Virus record (IMG/VR): IMGVR_UViG_3300046694_000136
Coordinates: 170,504 to 234,503 of that record
DNA length: 64,000 nt
From: a virus
Direction: 5' to 3' (one strand)
The position numbers and the translations under genes were made by a program. The notes beneath the pieces were generated by a model, which searched no databases, was not told the origin of the DNA, and saw nothing but the letters and a program-made list of their open reading frames with translations. This document shows, piece after piece, positions 1 to 7,933 of this stretch (the stretch's first letter is position 1; each line of letters opens with the position of its first letter).

Positions 1-99
1 AGCTTTGTACGGGATGGCGGTATTATCCCAATCAGTTCCGGGTTCCCTCAGGACAACGGTGTCTTCAAGTTCCTGAAGCAGAGTGAGCTGTTGCCTTAA
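1..99 (+). CDS. C-terminal end of an unidentified protein, cut by window edge
   Basis: The frame starting at base 1 is open for 32 codons and stops at TAA 97-99, ending NGVFKFLKQSELLP. Nothing in this short tail identifies a family. It lies 47 bases upstream of the large putative structural gene on the same strand, so it may belong to the same virion operon. The start lies outside the window. Confidence 0.6.
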   Translation, partial: SFVRDGGIIPISSGFPQDNGVFKFLKQSELLP

Positions 100-146
100 A
101 TGAAATAGGGGGAGGGTTTCCTCCCCTTTACCGATTGGAGCTGTCT

Positions 147-3038
147 ATGATTATTTTTGGTGGAGAACCGCCATTTGTCGAGAAGCCGGAACCACGGTTC
201 GGGGAAGTAATCCTCCGACTCGACCAGATGGCCTATGCGGTAGAGAAGAAGGTTGCTAGCTTCAACGAAGGTACTAAAGAAGCTCTGATCCTGTTCAGTC
301 AGAACATGGCACAGTTTGTTGCTGAAGTAACTCCGGTAATCGACGCTCACTTGGCTCAGCAAGGTGCGGTGCATGGTGAAACCAAAGCCAGTATCGGATT
401 GGGTAACAAGGATAATTACCGGACGGCCACTCTGGCTGAACAACGAGCACTGACTCCGGTATTGGCTTACGTAACTCCTCAAGGGGCCAAGCAAGCTTTC
501 CTGGACCGCAACGCCTCCAACCCTTTGGTAGGTGATGCTTACCAGCAGAACAACGTGTTGCAGTTCGCCTCGTACTTCTACACGAACGAATTCCCAGTGA
601 TGACCCCGACCGTTGCTCAGTCGAGTCGTTATTTTGATTCCAATGCCAAAGTGGCGATGGTCTTTAACGATGACCGGATTGTTTACTCTCCGTCTTCCAA
701 CAAGGCCGTCTACCAAACCGATGTTGGGTTTATCAGTGCCCCTACCAAAGCCCGTAAGGCGTCGCGGTTGGCTGAGATCCCTAACCTGCAAAGCCGGATG
801 CTGCCGGGTGGCTGGAACAACATTGGCGCAGTAACGTCTGATGGTAACGTTGCATTGTTCAAACCATTGGCTGACAAGAAGATCTTTGTTTATAAAGACA
901 ACTTGGGCGATCCAGCCGGGGCTAAGAACTTCCTGTTATTCAGCAGTTACATCGGGACAGCATATCGTGGGTTGTCGGTGTTCCCTCAGCTCACAGGTGA
1001 CTACACGTTCAATCTCCTCCACAAGTTCTTCAAGGTGGATGCGTTTGAGAGCGACCCTACACTGAATCAGTTGGTGACCGCGGCTTACCCTGCTCTGTTC
1101 ACGTTGATGGGCGCTGCACCGTATCAGGCGCCTATCCAGGGCGGCCACACAGTAGACGTTCGTAACTTCGTCACGCTGAGTGCTGGTCAAACCGTCAAGA
1201 TCGGTGTAGAGAACGGTTCCCCTCAAATCAACGTTGGTTTGTACTGGTCGGCTCGTGACTATGAGATCCGGATGTTCGTGGCTGTACCGCTGGTGGTCAC
1301 TGGTAACGGGATCACTAAGTACTTGGCATTGAACTATGTGACATCGTTCATTCCGGGTACGTTGATGGCTGGTGGGTCGGGTACTGTTACGGTAATGGGG
1401 ACTCGTGTTCCTGATACCCTCAACGCAGGAACCTTGGCTCCAACCAATGGCTCGCAGTACCTGTTCGCTCGTGATCCGTTTAACTTCAACGATCCTTCAG
1501 TACTTCCGGGGGTAGTCTTGTCGTCGGGTGACGTAGTCCGGTCTATCTCAACTAAGAACGGTATTCGTGTAAAACGTTTCCGCTCTGGTTTGGCTGGCTT
1601 CCCGGGTTGGATTGCGGGGCCTCGTCCGTATGCGGATCCTAAGCTCCTGCGGACTGAGCTGTACACACCTTCGAGACACAGTCCATTTGGACCAGTCCCC
1701 GATCGCATTATTCCTTTCACTAACCTTAATGAAACACGGTATCTGGTTTATGGGCTTGACAACGGGACAGGTCTCTTCCGGTGGGCGGAGATTACGTGGA
1801 ATTCCGAAAGCATTGTTGGAAGCGTCGCTGGTGCACGGATTGGGGTTCGGGCTCCATCAAGTTTCACCTCTTACTCAAAGATTGACAACTTCCCTAAAGG
1901 CCTCTCGGTTATTGCCAATAAGGTCAGCAGTGGTGTTGGGATTAATTCTCTTGTCTTCACAGCCCAAAATGGTTTCAAAGCCAATGCATCGTTTGGGTAC
2001 GCCAACGGAGTCGTCACACTGGGAGCAGAAGTAACACTTGCTCTCACTACGGTGAACCGCTTGAAGGCATCGGGTAAGAAGGTACTGGATAACGCAGCTG
2101 TCTTTAACGCCGGGATTCCTGACTCTGCTCGTGAAACCATGATCCATGTTTATGCGATCACTCTGAACAAAGCCGTGGTGGTTATCTCTGATGGCTACAG
2201 TTACGCTGAAGGTGGTGCATTCTCCTACAACGTAGCAGCAGGTCAACTCAACCTGATCCTTCCGGGTAGTGCGGATCTGCCATTGCAACGGCTCACACCA
2301 AGCAGCAGTGCCCTGACCGGTCTCAACCGGGTCTCTAAATCGGGTGATGTTGTCTGGAGTACACCAAGTGACATGTTGGCTTCTCAACTGGATGCGGCGA
2401 CTTACGACATCGTTATCACCCGACCTTTCGGGGAAGTGTACGGTGACTTGTCGTTCCGTCTGTCCGGGATGACTTCTGACTCACCGACGTGTTCTCCGTT
2501 TGCAGTGAACCCGGCTCGGTTGTATCAGGGTCAATTGATCATTGATGCGGTGGACGAGTTGCATCCTCCTATCTTGATTCCTAAGAAGGGGCTGTATCAG
2601 GTATCCCCCGGCAATGCTTCTGCTACGTCGACTATCATGGCTGATGTGAGTGGGAACACGACACTGGATGCTTACGAGGTTAACGAAGCTGGTTGGGTTC
2701 GTATCCCTGGTGGTTCTAAGGTGGTAATCGACGGTACGGTGTATCTTCTGGACCGGGAGTATTCGGTCAAGGTGAGAGCTGTGGGTACGTCGTACTGCTA
2801 CCTGCGTCGGGCTAACAACGTCTTGGTGGCTATTGCTTCTGATGTAATGCGAGAAGTGAGCAACACCGAGGTGATGTTCGGTACTGCGGTAAACGGTATC
2901 CTCACTGTTAACGAATCGTACATCGTGATGAACAAGCACGTACTCCGTACAGGGCGTCGTGGTTCGGCTATCCCAGTGTTCGAGGATGATGGTGTAGCGG
3001 GAACTAACAAGTTCTTCACCCGTCGAGATGTGAGCTAA
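147..3038 (+). CDS. Large beta-rich protein, putative virion structural protein
   Basis: A 963-residue protein. I chose ATG 147 because GGAG at 137-140 sits six bases upstream; an in-frame TTG at 135 would overlap that ribosome site. The first 60 residues look helical, and the rest is rich in Gly, Val, Thr, Ser and Asn in alternating beta-type patterns, with few cysteines and no enzyme motif that I can see. This composition and size fit jumbo-phage tail or baseplate proteins, and the convergent neighbour is the spike gene. The structural role is inferred from composition and context only; no family was recognised. A strong hairpin follows at once. Confidence 0.6.
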   Translation: MIIFGGEPPFVEKPEPRFGEVILRLDQMAYAVEKKVASFNEGTKEALILFSQNMAQFVAEVTPVIDAHLAQQGAVHGETKASIGLGNKDNYRTATLAEQRALTPVLAYVTPQGAKQAFLDRNASNPLVGDAYQQNNVLQFASYFYTNEFPVMTPTVAQSSRYFDSNAKVAMVFNDDRIVYSPSSNKAVYQTDVGFISAPTKARKASRLAEIPNLQSRMLPGGWNNIGAVTSDGNVALFKPLADKKIFVYKDNLGDPAGAKNFLLFSSYIGTAYRGLSVFPQLTGDYTFNLLHKFFKVDAFESDPTLNQLVTAAYPALFTLMGAAPYQAPIQGGHTVDVRNFVTLSAGQTVKIGVENGSPQINVGLYWSARDYEIRMFVAVPLVVTGNGITKYLALNYVTSFIPGTLMAGGSGTVTVMGTRVPDTLNAGTLAPTNGSQYLFARDPFNFNDPSVLPGVVLSSGDVVRSISTKNGIRVKRFRSGLAGFPGWIAGPRPYADPKLLRTELYTPSRHSPFGPVPDRIIPFTNLNETRYLVYGLDNGTGLFRWAEITWNSESIVGSVAGARIGVRAPSSFTSYSKIDNFPKGLSVIANKVSSGVGINSLVFTAQNGFKANASFGYANGVVTLGAEVTLALTTVNRLKASGKKVLDNAAVFNAGIPDSARETMIHVYAITLNKAVVVISDGYSYAEGGAFSYNVAAGQLNLILPGSADLPLQRLTPSSSALTGLNRVSKSGDVVWSTPSDMLASQLDAATYDIVITRPFGEVYGDLSFRLSGMTSDSPTCSPFAVNPARLYQGQLIIDAVDELHPPILIPKKGLYQVSPGNASATSTIMADVSGNTTLDAYEVNEAGWVRIPGGSKVVIDGTVYLLDREYSVKVRAVGTSYCYLRRANNVLVAIASDVMREVSNTEVMFGTAVNGILTVNESYIVMNKHVLRTGRRGSAIPVFEDDGVAGTNKFFTRRDVS

Positions 3039-3050
3039 AGCGTAATAGAC

Positions 3051-3085
3051 CCTACCCCTACTCCGGATGCCGGAGTAGGGGTAGG
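3051..3085. terminator. Bidirectional hairpin terminator between convergent genes
   Basis: A 16-bp perfect stem (3051-3066 with 3070-3085, starting CCTACCCCTACTCCGG) with a 3-base loop separates the plus-strand gene ending at 3038 from the minus-strand gene ending at 3098. No long T-run follows on either side. The left flank carries AATAGACCCT, a sequence that recurs at other hairpins in this window. Confidence 0.75.
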
Positions 3086-3097
3086 AAGTCTTCAAAG

Positions 3098-4081
3098 TTA
3101 ACCAACAGGAGGTTGCGGCGTAGGCATTGGGTTACCTGATACACCGTCACCATTTTCAACACCAATGTGTCCGTGCATGTCAAGGTCAACAATCGAAGTT
3201 CTTACACCAGTAAGACCTTGGACAACGCCTGTACTCACAGTGTTACCCGTCTGCTTGGTATTACCGGTGTGGTTCAGGTTCCCCTTCAGGTTAACCTCCC
3301 CTTCCCACTCAGTAGTCCCGATAGCCACCTTGGCGGTCTTTGCCTGAACGTTGATGTCTTCACATTGCAGGGTAAAGACTTTGGTCTTGATGCTGACGCT
3401 TTCATCCCCGTTGAACAGGATAGAGTCTGGAGCGTCAATAATAACCTTCTTTTTATCCACCCCAATAAGCGTTTCTTCTTTGTTGGTGTAGATGAACTTG
3501 CTATTGAAGTCGTCCATGACGATGGAGCTACCACCAGTACCAACCGCTTCAAGTCGACCTTGACCGCCGTCCAACTTGACTTCAAAGCCAGACTTCTCCC
3601 CGTTACTCTGAGAAGAACGATAGGCCATAAACCCACTACGAGTATCCAGTGTAATGGTGTAGAAGTTATCAACGTTGAACTCAGTGTTCTCGTCAAGGTT
3701 GGGGTTAGCCTGAAAGCCCCAGACGATTGTTTCAAGTCTATGTGTCTCACCACTGAATCCATTGGTGGTCCAGTAGATGGTACTTTGACCACTTACTTGG
3801 TACAGCGACACCTGACTGCCTTCCTTTACATCGGGTGCGGTCAGTCGGTTAGGCTCACCGAACGCGTTCCACTTCGCCGGACGGACGTTGCTGATCATCG
3901 TGTTGACTTTAACGGGTTCACCGTTGGCGTTGACAGCAGTTTCTTCCTTGGCCTCAACCTGAGCTACTGTACGTCCATCTGCCATCGGTGAGTTTTTCGG
4001 CAAATGAACCATGATTTCTTTGGTGTTGGTCTGTTTGGTTGCAGCGACAGTACCTACCCCCAACCAGTTAATTAAGTTCAT
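3098..4081 (-). CDS. Baseplate central spike protein (gpV / gp138-like) with HxH tip
   Basis: A 327-residue protein with the layout of membrane-piercing spikes of contractile tails. The N-terminal 150 residues are mixed. The middle is a run of short beta repeats (e.g. KVAIGTTEWEGEVNLKGN and NHTGNTKQTGNTVSTG), typical of an intertwined trimeric beta-helix. The C-terminus has H303-G-H305 followed by a Gly/Pro-rich tail ending PMPTPQPPVG. In the P2 gpV and phi92 gp138 family such HxH histidines bind an iron ion at the spike tip. It is transcribed opposite to its neighbours on both sides. The family call is strong on repeat pattern and tip motif; the exact N-terminal fold is not determined. Confidence 0.82.
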   Translation of the reverse strand: MNLINWLGVGTVAATKQTNTKEIMVHLPKNSPMADGRTVAQVEAKEETAVNANGEPVKVNTMISNVRPAKWNAFGEPNRLTAPDVKEGSQVSLYQVSGQSTIYWTTNGFSGETHRLETIVWGFQANPNLDENTEFNVDNFYTITLDTRSGFMAYRSSQSNGEKSGFEVKLDGGQGRLEAVGTGGSSIVMDDFNSKFIYTNKEETLIGVDKKKVIIDAPDSILFNGDESVSIKTKVFTLQCEDINVQAKTAKVAIGTTEWEGEVNLKGNLNHTGNTKQTGNTVSTGVVQGLTGVRTSIVDLDMHGHIGVENGDGVSGNPMPTPQPPVG

Positions 4082-4131
4082 ACACGAAGACCCATTATCT
4101 AGAGAAGTATACTTTTTAGAAGACCTATACC
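4082..4131. promoter_or_regulatory. Divergent intergenic region between spike and Rad50-like genes
   Basis: Only 50 bases separate the two divergent start codons, so promoters for both must lie here or inside the genes. I see a 10-bp perfect palindrome AAGTATACTT at 4105-4114 and an imperfect match to the early motif (CATTATCTAG, 4093-4102). Neither is strong enough to call a promoter by itself. Confidence 0.3.
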
Positions 4132-6594
4132 ATGCTGACTAAATTGATTCTTGAGAATTACATCCCTTTACAGAAAAACGGGATTAATTATGTTGAGCTG
4201 GACCTTAACGCTATGGTCAACTTGTTCATTGCCCAGAACGGTGTAGGTAAAACAAGCATCCTGAAAGAAGTTAACCAACTCCCTCCCGAAGCAGCCGATT
4301 TTGATACCGGCGGTCGCAAGTACGGTGAGTGGAAGATTGAAGGTAAGCATTACATCTTTGATTCCCGCACTGGGGTATCGGATGGTCACTCGTTTAAACT
4401 GAACGGTGAAGAATTGAACAAGGGTGGAACCTTCATGGCTCAGAAAGAGTTGTGCTGGACCCACTTCAAGCTGGATCGTCCTCGTGCTAAGTTCCTGTCA
4501 GGTTTGAAAGTATACGACCTGTTCAGTAACTTGACTCCAGCGCGCCGTAAGGACATCCTGTTGTGGCTTTACCCAAATGACACCACTTATGCCATGGGTG
4601 TCTTCAACAAGCTCAAAAGCGAACGTAACGAGCTTAAAGCGGTATTGAAGAACCAAGTCTCTCGCTACGCTGATGAAAGCGAGAAACTGAAACGGATTAC
4701 CGAGTGTGGGGTAGATGAACTGGAGGCTCGCATCAAGCACATTGATGAAGAACTCCGTAAGTCTCTCTTGATTCGGGGTTCGTTAGAAGAATACAAGATC
4801 CATCCGGGCCTGCGTCAGAAGATCGAACAGTTCGAGTACCTGTCGACCGCTTTAACGGTTAACAAGGTCAGTGGGTTTATCGAATCTGAAGATGAGCTGG
4901 TAGAAGGCATCGAGATGACCGAGCGGTTGATTGATAACTACGAGGAAAACATCGCAGCTATTCAACACACCATCGGTGAGAACGCTGGGTTACTGGAGGG
5001 GGTAGAGGAGTACTTGCAAGATCCTCTGTTGTTCCAGAATCAAGCTGACCAGTTAGAGACGGAGATCAACCAGTTAAAGAGTTCTATTAAAGAGCAAACC
5101 GTCATCTTGGGTGACTACCCGGTCTTCAATGAAGAAGAGATGAGCTTCCAAGGACTGGATCTGGTTTATGACTCTTTCGTAGCACAATTGCACTGCGTGA
5201 CCAATGCTAATGACAGCAGTATCAATGGAGCCGTCTACAAGCAGATGGAGATCCAGCTGAATAACCTTAATAACCGCATCCGAGACTACGAAGGTAAACT
5301 CTCTGCGGGTGGTCATCAGCTTAAGCATTACAACAGCGCAGAAGCCGTTGAATGTCCTGACTGCAAGCATAACTTTAAAGTGGGGATAAACGAAAAGGAT
5401 ATCCATCGCCTGAGAGCCGACGTGGATAGTTGGACGGTGGCCATTGGTAACTTGGAGAAAGAAAGGGACGTAGTAGCTGATAAGTTGGACAATGACCGTA
5501 GCTGGTATGAAAGTATGGTTGCATTGCATCAGTTTTGTCGCATGCGGTCTGACGCTCCTTGCCTGGGTGTATTGGTTAAAGACTTCAACGTGGGTAAGAA
5601 CGAGATCTCTAACCTCTTGAACGCGCTCAGAGCCTATAAGACGCGTTTCGATGCCACTAAGCGTATCGAGTCCTTGCTGGAAGAAAAGAACCTCATAGAG
5701 ACCCGCATAGGGCTTATGAACAGGGATAACGTTCTGGACGTTGCATCGTTCGTAGAGGGTTGGGAACGGGAACTGGTTAAAGACCAAAAGAAATTGGCTT
5801 TCTACAACCGTCGCCTTAAAACCTTTAACGGTCGTTTAGCGATTATCCGTAACTACGGGAATGACTTGGCTAAGTTGAATGAACTGAAAGAAGAAATCTT
5901 CCAAGGTCTGTTCGACGAAGGTTATGTTAAGTTCCGTAAGCAACTGGATGAACGTATCAGTATCCTGACCGAAGAGAAAGAAGACAACTTAAGGTCCATC
6001 ATTACCAGTCGTTCGTTGTCGGCTGTGGTTGACTCCATTCATGACGAAGTTCTCCGTCTGCGTAAACGGATGATTATCGTTGAAACATGGATGGATAAAC
6101 TGTGTCCCAATAAAGGATTCATTGGGAAATTGTTGACGGACTTTATTAAGACCTTTTGCGGTAATGCTAACGCGATGATCCAAGATGTTTGGAACACACC
6201 ACTTTATGTGAAACCCTGTAATAAAGCTAACGGTGATCTGACTTACAGATTCCCGGTAGTGGTTGGGGATTCCAAACCGGTTCCAGACATGTCTGATTGT
6301 AGTTTAGGTCAGACTGGGATCATTGACTTCGCTATGCGCCTTACTGCGTTGACTTACCATGGGTATTTCCCGTTGATCATGGACGAAGTGGGGACCAACC
6401 TGGACGAAGTTAAGCGAACACGGTTCTTTAACTTTGTTCGGGAGCTGGCTCAGAAGAAAGACGCCCGTCAGATCTTTTGCGTCAGTCATTATCTATCTAG
6501 TTTTGGTGTGTTCTCGAAACCAAACGTAGTCGCCATGAAGCACGATGGCTTGACACTACCTGCGGAGCCGAACAAGAACAACACCATTAATTAA
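4132..6594 (+). CDS. Rad50/SbcC/T4 gp46-like recombination ATPase with zinc hook
   Basis: An 820-residue SMC-type ATPase. Residues 35-42 form a Walker A loop (QNGVGKTS). A long coiled-coil stretch (about 160-620) is interrupted by C408-P-D-C411, the CxxC zinc hook of Rad50. The C-terminal lobe has an ABC-signature-like segment (SLGQTG), Walker B ending in D751-E752 (PLIMDE) and an H-loop in CVSHYLS. In this family the ATPase dimer works with an Mre11/SbcD/gp47 nuclease to process DNA ends for recombination and repair. No such nuclease gene is visible in this window. It heads the plus-strand nucleic-acid block. Function as an SbcC-like ATPase is well supported; the partner is unknown. Confidence 0.9.
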   Translation: MLTKLILENYIPLQKNGINYVELDLNAMVNLFIAQNGVGKTSILKEVNQLPPEAADFDTGGRKYGEWKIEGKHYIFDSRTGVSDGHSFKLNGEELNKGGTFMAQKELCWTHFKLDRPRAKFLSGLKVYDLFSNLTPARRKDILLWLYPNDTTYAMGVFNKLKSERNELKAVLKNQVSRYADESEKLKRITECGVDELEARIKHIDEELRKSLLIRGSLEEYKIHPGLRQKIEQFEYLSTALTVNKVSGFIESEDELVEGIEMTERLIDNYEENIAAIQHTIGENAGLLEGVEEYLQDPLLFQNQADQLETEINQLKSSIKEQTVILGDYPVFNEEEMSFQGLDLVYDSFVAQLHCVTNANDSSINGAVYKQMEIQLNNLNNRIRDYEGKLSAGGHQLKHYNSAEAVECPDCKHNFKVGINEKDIHRLRADVDSWTVAIGNLEKERDVVADKLDNDRSWYESMVALHQFCRMRSDAPCLGVLVKDFNVGKNEISNLLNALRAYKTRFDATKRIESLLEEKNLIETRIGLMNRDNVLDVASFVEGWERELVKDQKKLAFYNRRLKTFNGRLAIIRNYGNDLAKLNELKEEIFQGLFDEGYVKFRKQLDERISILTEEKEDNLRSIITSRSLSAVVDSIHDEVLRLRKRMIIVETWMDKLCPNKGFIGKLLTDFIKTFCGNANAMIQDVWNTPLYVKPCNKANGDLTYRFPVVVGDSKPVPDMSDCSLGQTGIIDFAMRLTALTYHGYFPLIMDEVGTNLDEVKRTRFFNFVRELAQKKDARQIFCVSHYLSSFGVFSKPNVVAMKHDGLTLPAEPNKNNTIN

Positions 6595-6599
6595 TAAAC

Positions 6600-6618
6600 C
6601 TACATTATCAACAGGACC
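6600..6618 (+). promoter_or_regulatory. Weak match to the repeated early-type promoter motif
   Basis: CTACATTATC begins exactly as the motif found at nine other sites, but the second half (AACAGGACC) lacks the GTGAAT part. It lies just upstream of the start codon at 6625. It may be chance or a decayed copy. Confidence 0.3.
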
Positions 6619-6624
6619 TATGAA

Positions 6625-6918
6625 ATGGGATTCCAACAAACACACCCAGCTGTAATGACGCAAAACGGGGGGTTGACTATTGTCGCTCCCGGTAACGGTG
6701 GAGAAGGGCAGGTATCGCTCAGCTTCAACCGTAACCAAGCCAATGAACTCACTGCCATCATCACCTTCGGTGGTCACAACCAAGCGTTGGTCACCTTTGA
6801 TGCTTCTGGCACTGCACCGGTTAGCTACTCGTTGTATAACCCTGCTCCGAACCAATTTATCGAGCAGTCAGTACGGAATATCGTACAACAACTAAGTGGG
6901 TACGTCCCACAAATGTAG
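6625..6918 (+). CDS. Small protein of unknown function (97 aa)
   Basis: A small acid-poor protein rich in Gly, Asn and Thr, with alternating hydrophobic beta-strand patterns in residues 15-70 (GLTIVAPG, AIITFGG, ALVTFDAS) and a short helical C-terminus. No family recognised. ATG 6625 is used because ATG 6620 opens a different frame that stops after 11 codons; AGGA 6612-6615 is the likely ribosome site. It sits between the Rad50-like gene and the nucleotidyltransferase-fold pair, ten bases before the next start, and is probably co-transcribed. Confidence 0.65.
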   Translation: MGFQQTHPAVMTQNGGLTIVAPGNGGEGQVSLSFNRNQANELTAIITFGGHNQALVTFDASGTAPVSYSLYNPAPNQFIEQSVRNIVQQLSGYVPQM

Positions 6919-6928
6919 AGAGAACGCT

Positions 6929-7378
6929 ATGGACAAGGCAGCAGTGATTGAACGTTATAAGGCTCTGTTGAATGAACTCAACGAGCCTGCCCACAGTGTG
7001 GTGCTTTCATCAGGTAGTGCGTTGGTACTTTTGGGCGTCCGCATGACAACCAGTGATCTGGATGCGGACATCCCCGAAGGCGTCTTCAAGATGTATGAAA
7101 GAAGTGGGAAGTTCCCTGTACTGGAAGCGGCCGAGGGCGATGGCAAACACGTCAAGTTCGATGGGGATGTTGATCTCAATATCCTCGATACCGATCGTGG
7201 GGTTGTTTGTCTGGGTGGGGTATGGTCGTACAGCCCGAGTGAGTTACTGGCACAGAAGCGTTATCTGTCCAAACTCCCGGGTCGTAGTGAAGGTAAGCGC
7301 GCTGCTGATTTGTTGGACATTGCTTCATTAGAAACCCTTATTAAAGAACGGAGCCTCACAGCTCGAGCATTGGCGTAG
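6929..7378 (+). CDS. Nucleotidyltransferase-fold protein with intact catalytic acids
   Basis: A 149-residue protein showing the minimal nucleotidyltransferase signature: G29-S30 in SSGSALVLLG, then S42-D43-L44-D45-A46-D47, and a third acidic strand at D80-V-D82-L. The C-terminal segment (LLAQKRYLSKL ... GKRAADLLDIASL) matches the helix seen after the core in AbiEii/MNT-like nucleotidyltransferases. Such enzymes move NMP groups onto proteins, RNA or small molecules; the substrate here is unknown. ATG 6929 follows AGAGAG; an upstream in-frame codon at 6896 would overlap the preceding gene. The next gene, six bases on, looks like a relative lacking the acids. The fold call is from motif reading, not from a search. 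Confidence 0.65.
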   Translation: MDKAAVIERYKALLNELNEPAHSVVLSSGSALVLLGVRMTTSDLDADIPEGVFKMYERSGKFPVLEAAEGDGKHVKFDGDVDLNILDTDRGVVCLGGVWSYSPSELLAQKRYLSKLPGRSEGKRAADLLDIASLETLIKERSLTARALA

Positions 7379-7383
7379 ACCGT

Positions 7384-7875
7384 ATGACACTTAACGCAAC
7401 AACACTTATTGCATCATTGGGCATGGTAAGTACCCGTGAGGACATTCCTGAAACGGCTTTCGTTATCGGGGGTTCTTCGGCGCTGGTAGTACAGGGGTTA
7501 CGTGAATCGTGTCCGGTTCTCTCGGTTTGGGTAGAGCGAGAGTATTTCGGCCGGTTGTGTGAGACGCACGGGGTTACTAATCATCCGATGACGGACACGT
7601 TGGTGAACCTGGAACTGACTCGGTGTGCTGGGAACGCACCTGTTCAGGTAGAAGTGCGTGAACGTAACCATTATTACGGTACAGTCCATCTGGAAAACAC
7701 GGTTCCTCCGATCACCGTCTTCGATGATCTGACCCTGACGATCCAGAAACGTACCGAACATACGAAGTTGAAGGAAAGTTCTGCCTCTCCGGAAGAGGTA
7801 CAGCTGGCGATCCGCGATATCCAAGTACTGAACGCGCGACTGGCTGAAAAGAACAAGGTGAAGGAAGTCGCCTAA
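7384..7875 (+). CDS. Probable inactive nucleotidyltransferase-fold partner
   Basis: A 163-residue protein whose segment IGGSSALVVQGLR lines up with the GS-containing loop of the preceding gene, with the same distance to the following strand. At the position of the catalytic D-x-D the sequence reads SVWVE, so the metal-binding aspartates are missing. The C-terminal third is helical and charged. I infer a duplicated, catalytically dead or re-purposed copy, perhaps a regulatory or substrate-holding partner of the active enzyme. It could instead be an unrelated alpha/beta protein with a chance GGSSAL match. It follows the upstream gene by five bases and is followed by a GCAA-loop hairpin. Confidence 0.5.
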   Translation: MTLNATTLIASLGMVSTREDIPETAFVIGGSSALVVQGLRESCPVLSVWVEREYFGRLCETHGVTNHPMTDTLVNLELTRCAGNAPVQVEVRERNHYYGTVHLENTVPPITVFDDLTLTIQKRTEHTKLKESSASPEEVQLAIRDIQVLNARLAEKNKVKEVA

Positions 7876-7881
7876 GGAGGT

Positions 7882-7901
7882 GTCAGGGGGCAACCCCTGA
7901 C
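7882..7901 (+). terminator. Hairpin with GCAA tetraloop before ligase gene
   Basis: GTCAGGGG (7882-7889) pairs perfectly with CCCCTGAC (7894-7901) around a GNRA-type GCAA loop. The downstream sequence is pyrimidine-rich but not a clean T-run, so it may only attenuate read-through into the ligase gene. Confidence 0.55.
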
Positions 7902-7933
7902 CCTTACCCTTTATAGTGCATTGGAGAATTTTG

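Noticed and set aside
6929-7875. AbiE-type abortive-infection toxin-antitoxin pair
   Set aside because: The first protein has a nucleotidyltransferase signature, but the second resembles a degenerate copy of it, not an AbiEi-type winged-helix antitoxin.
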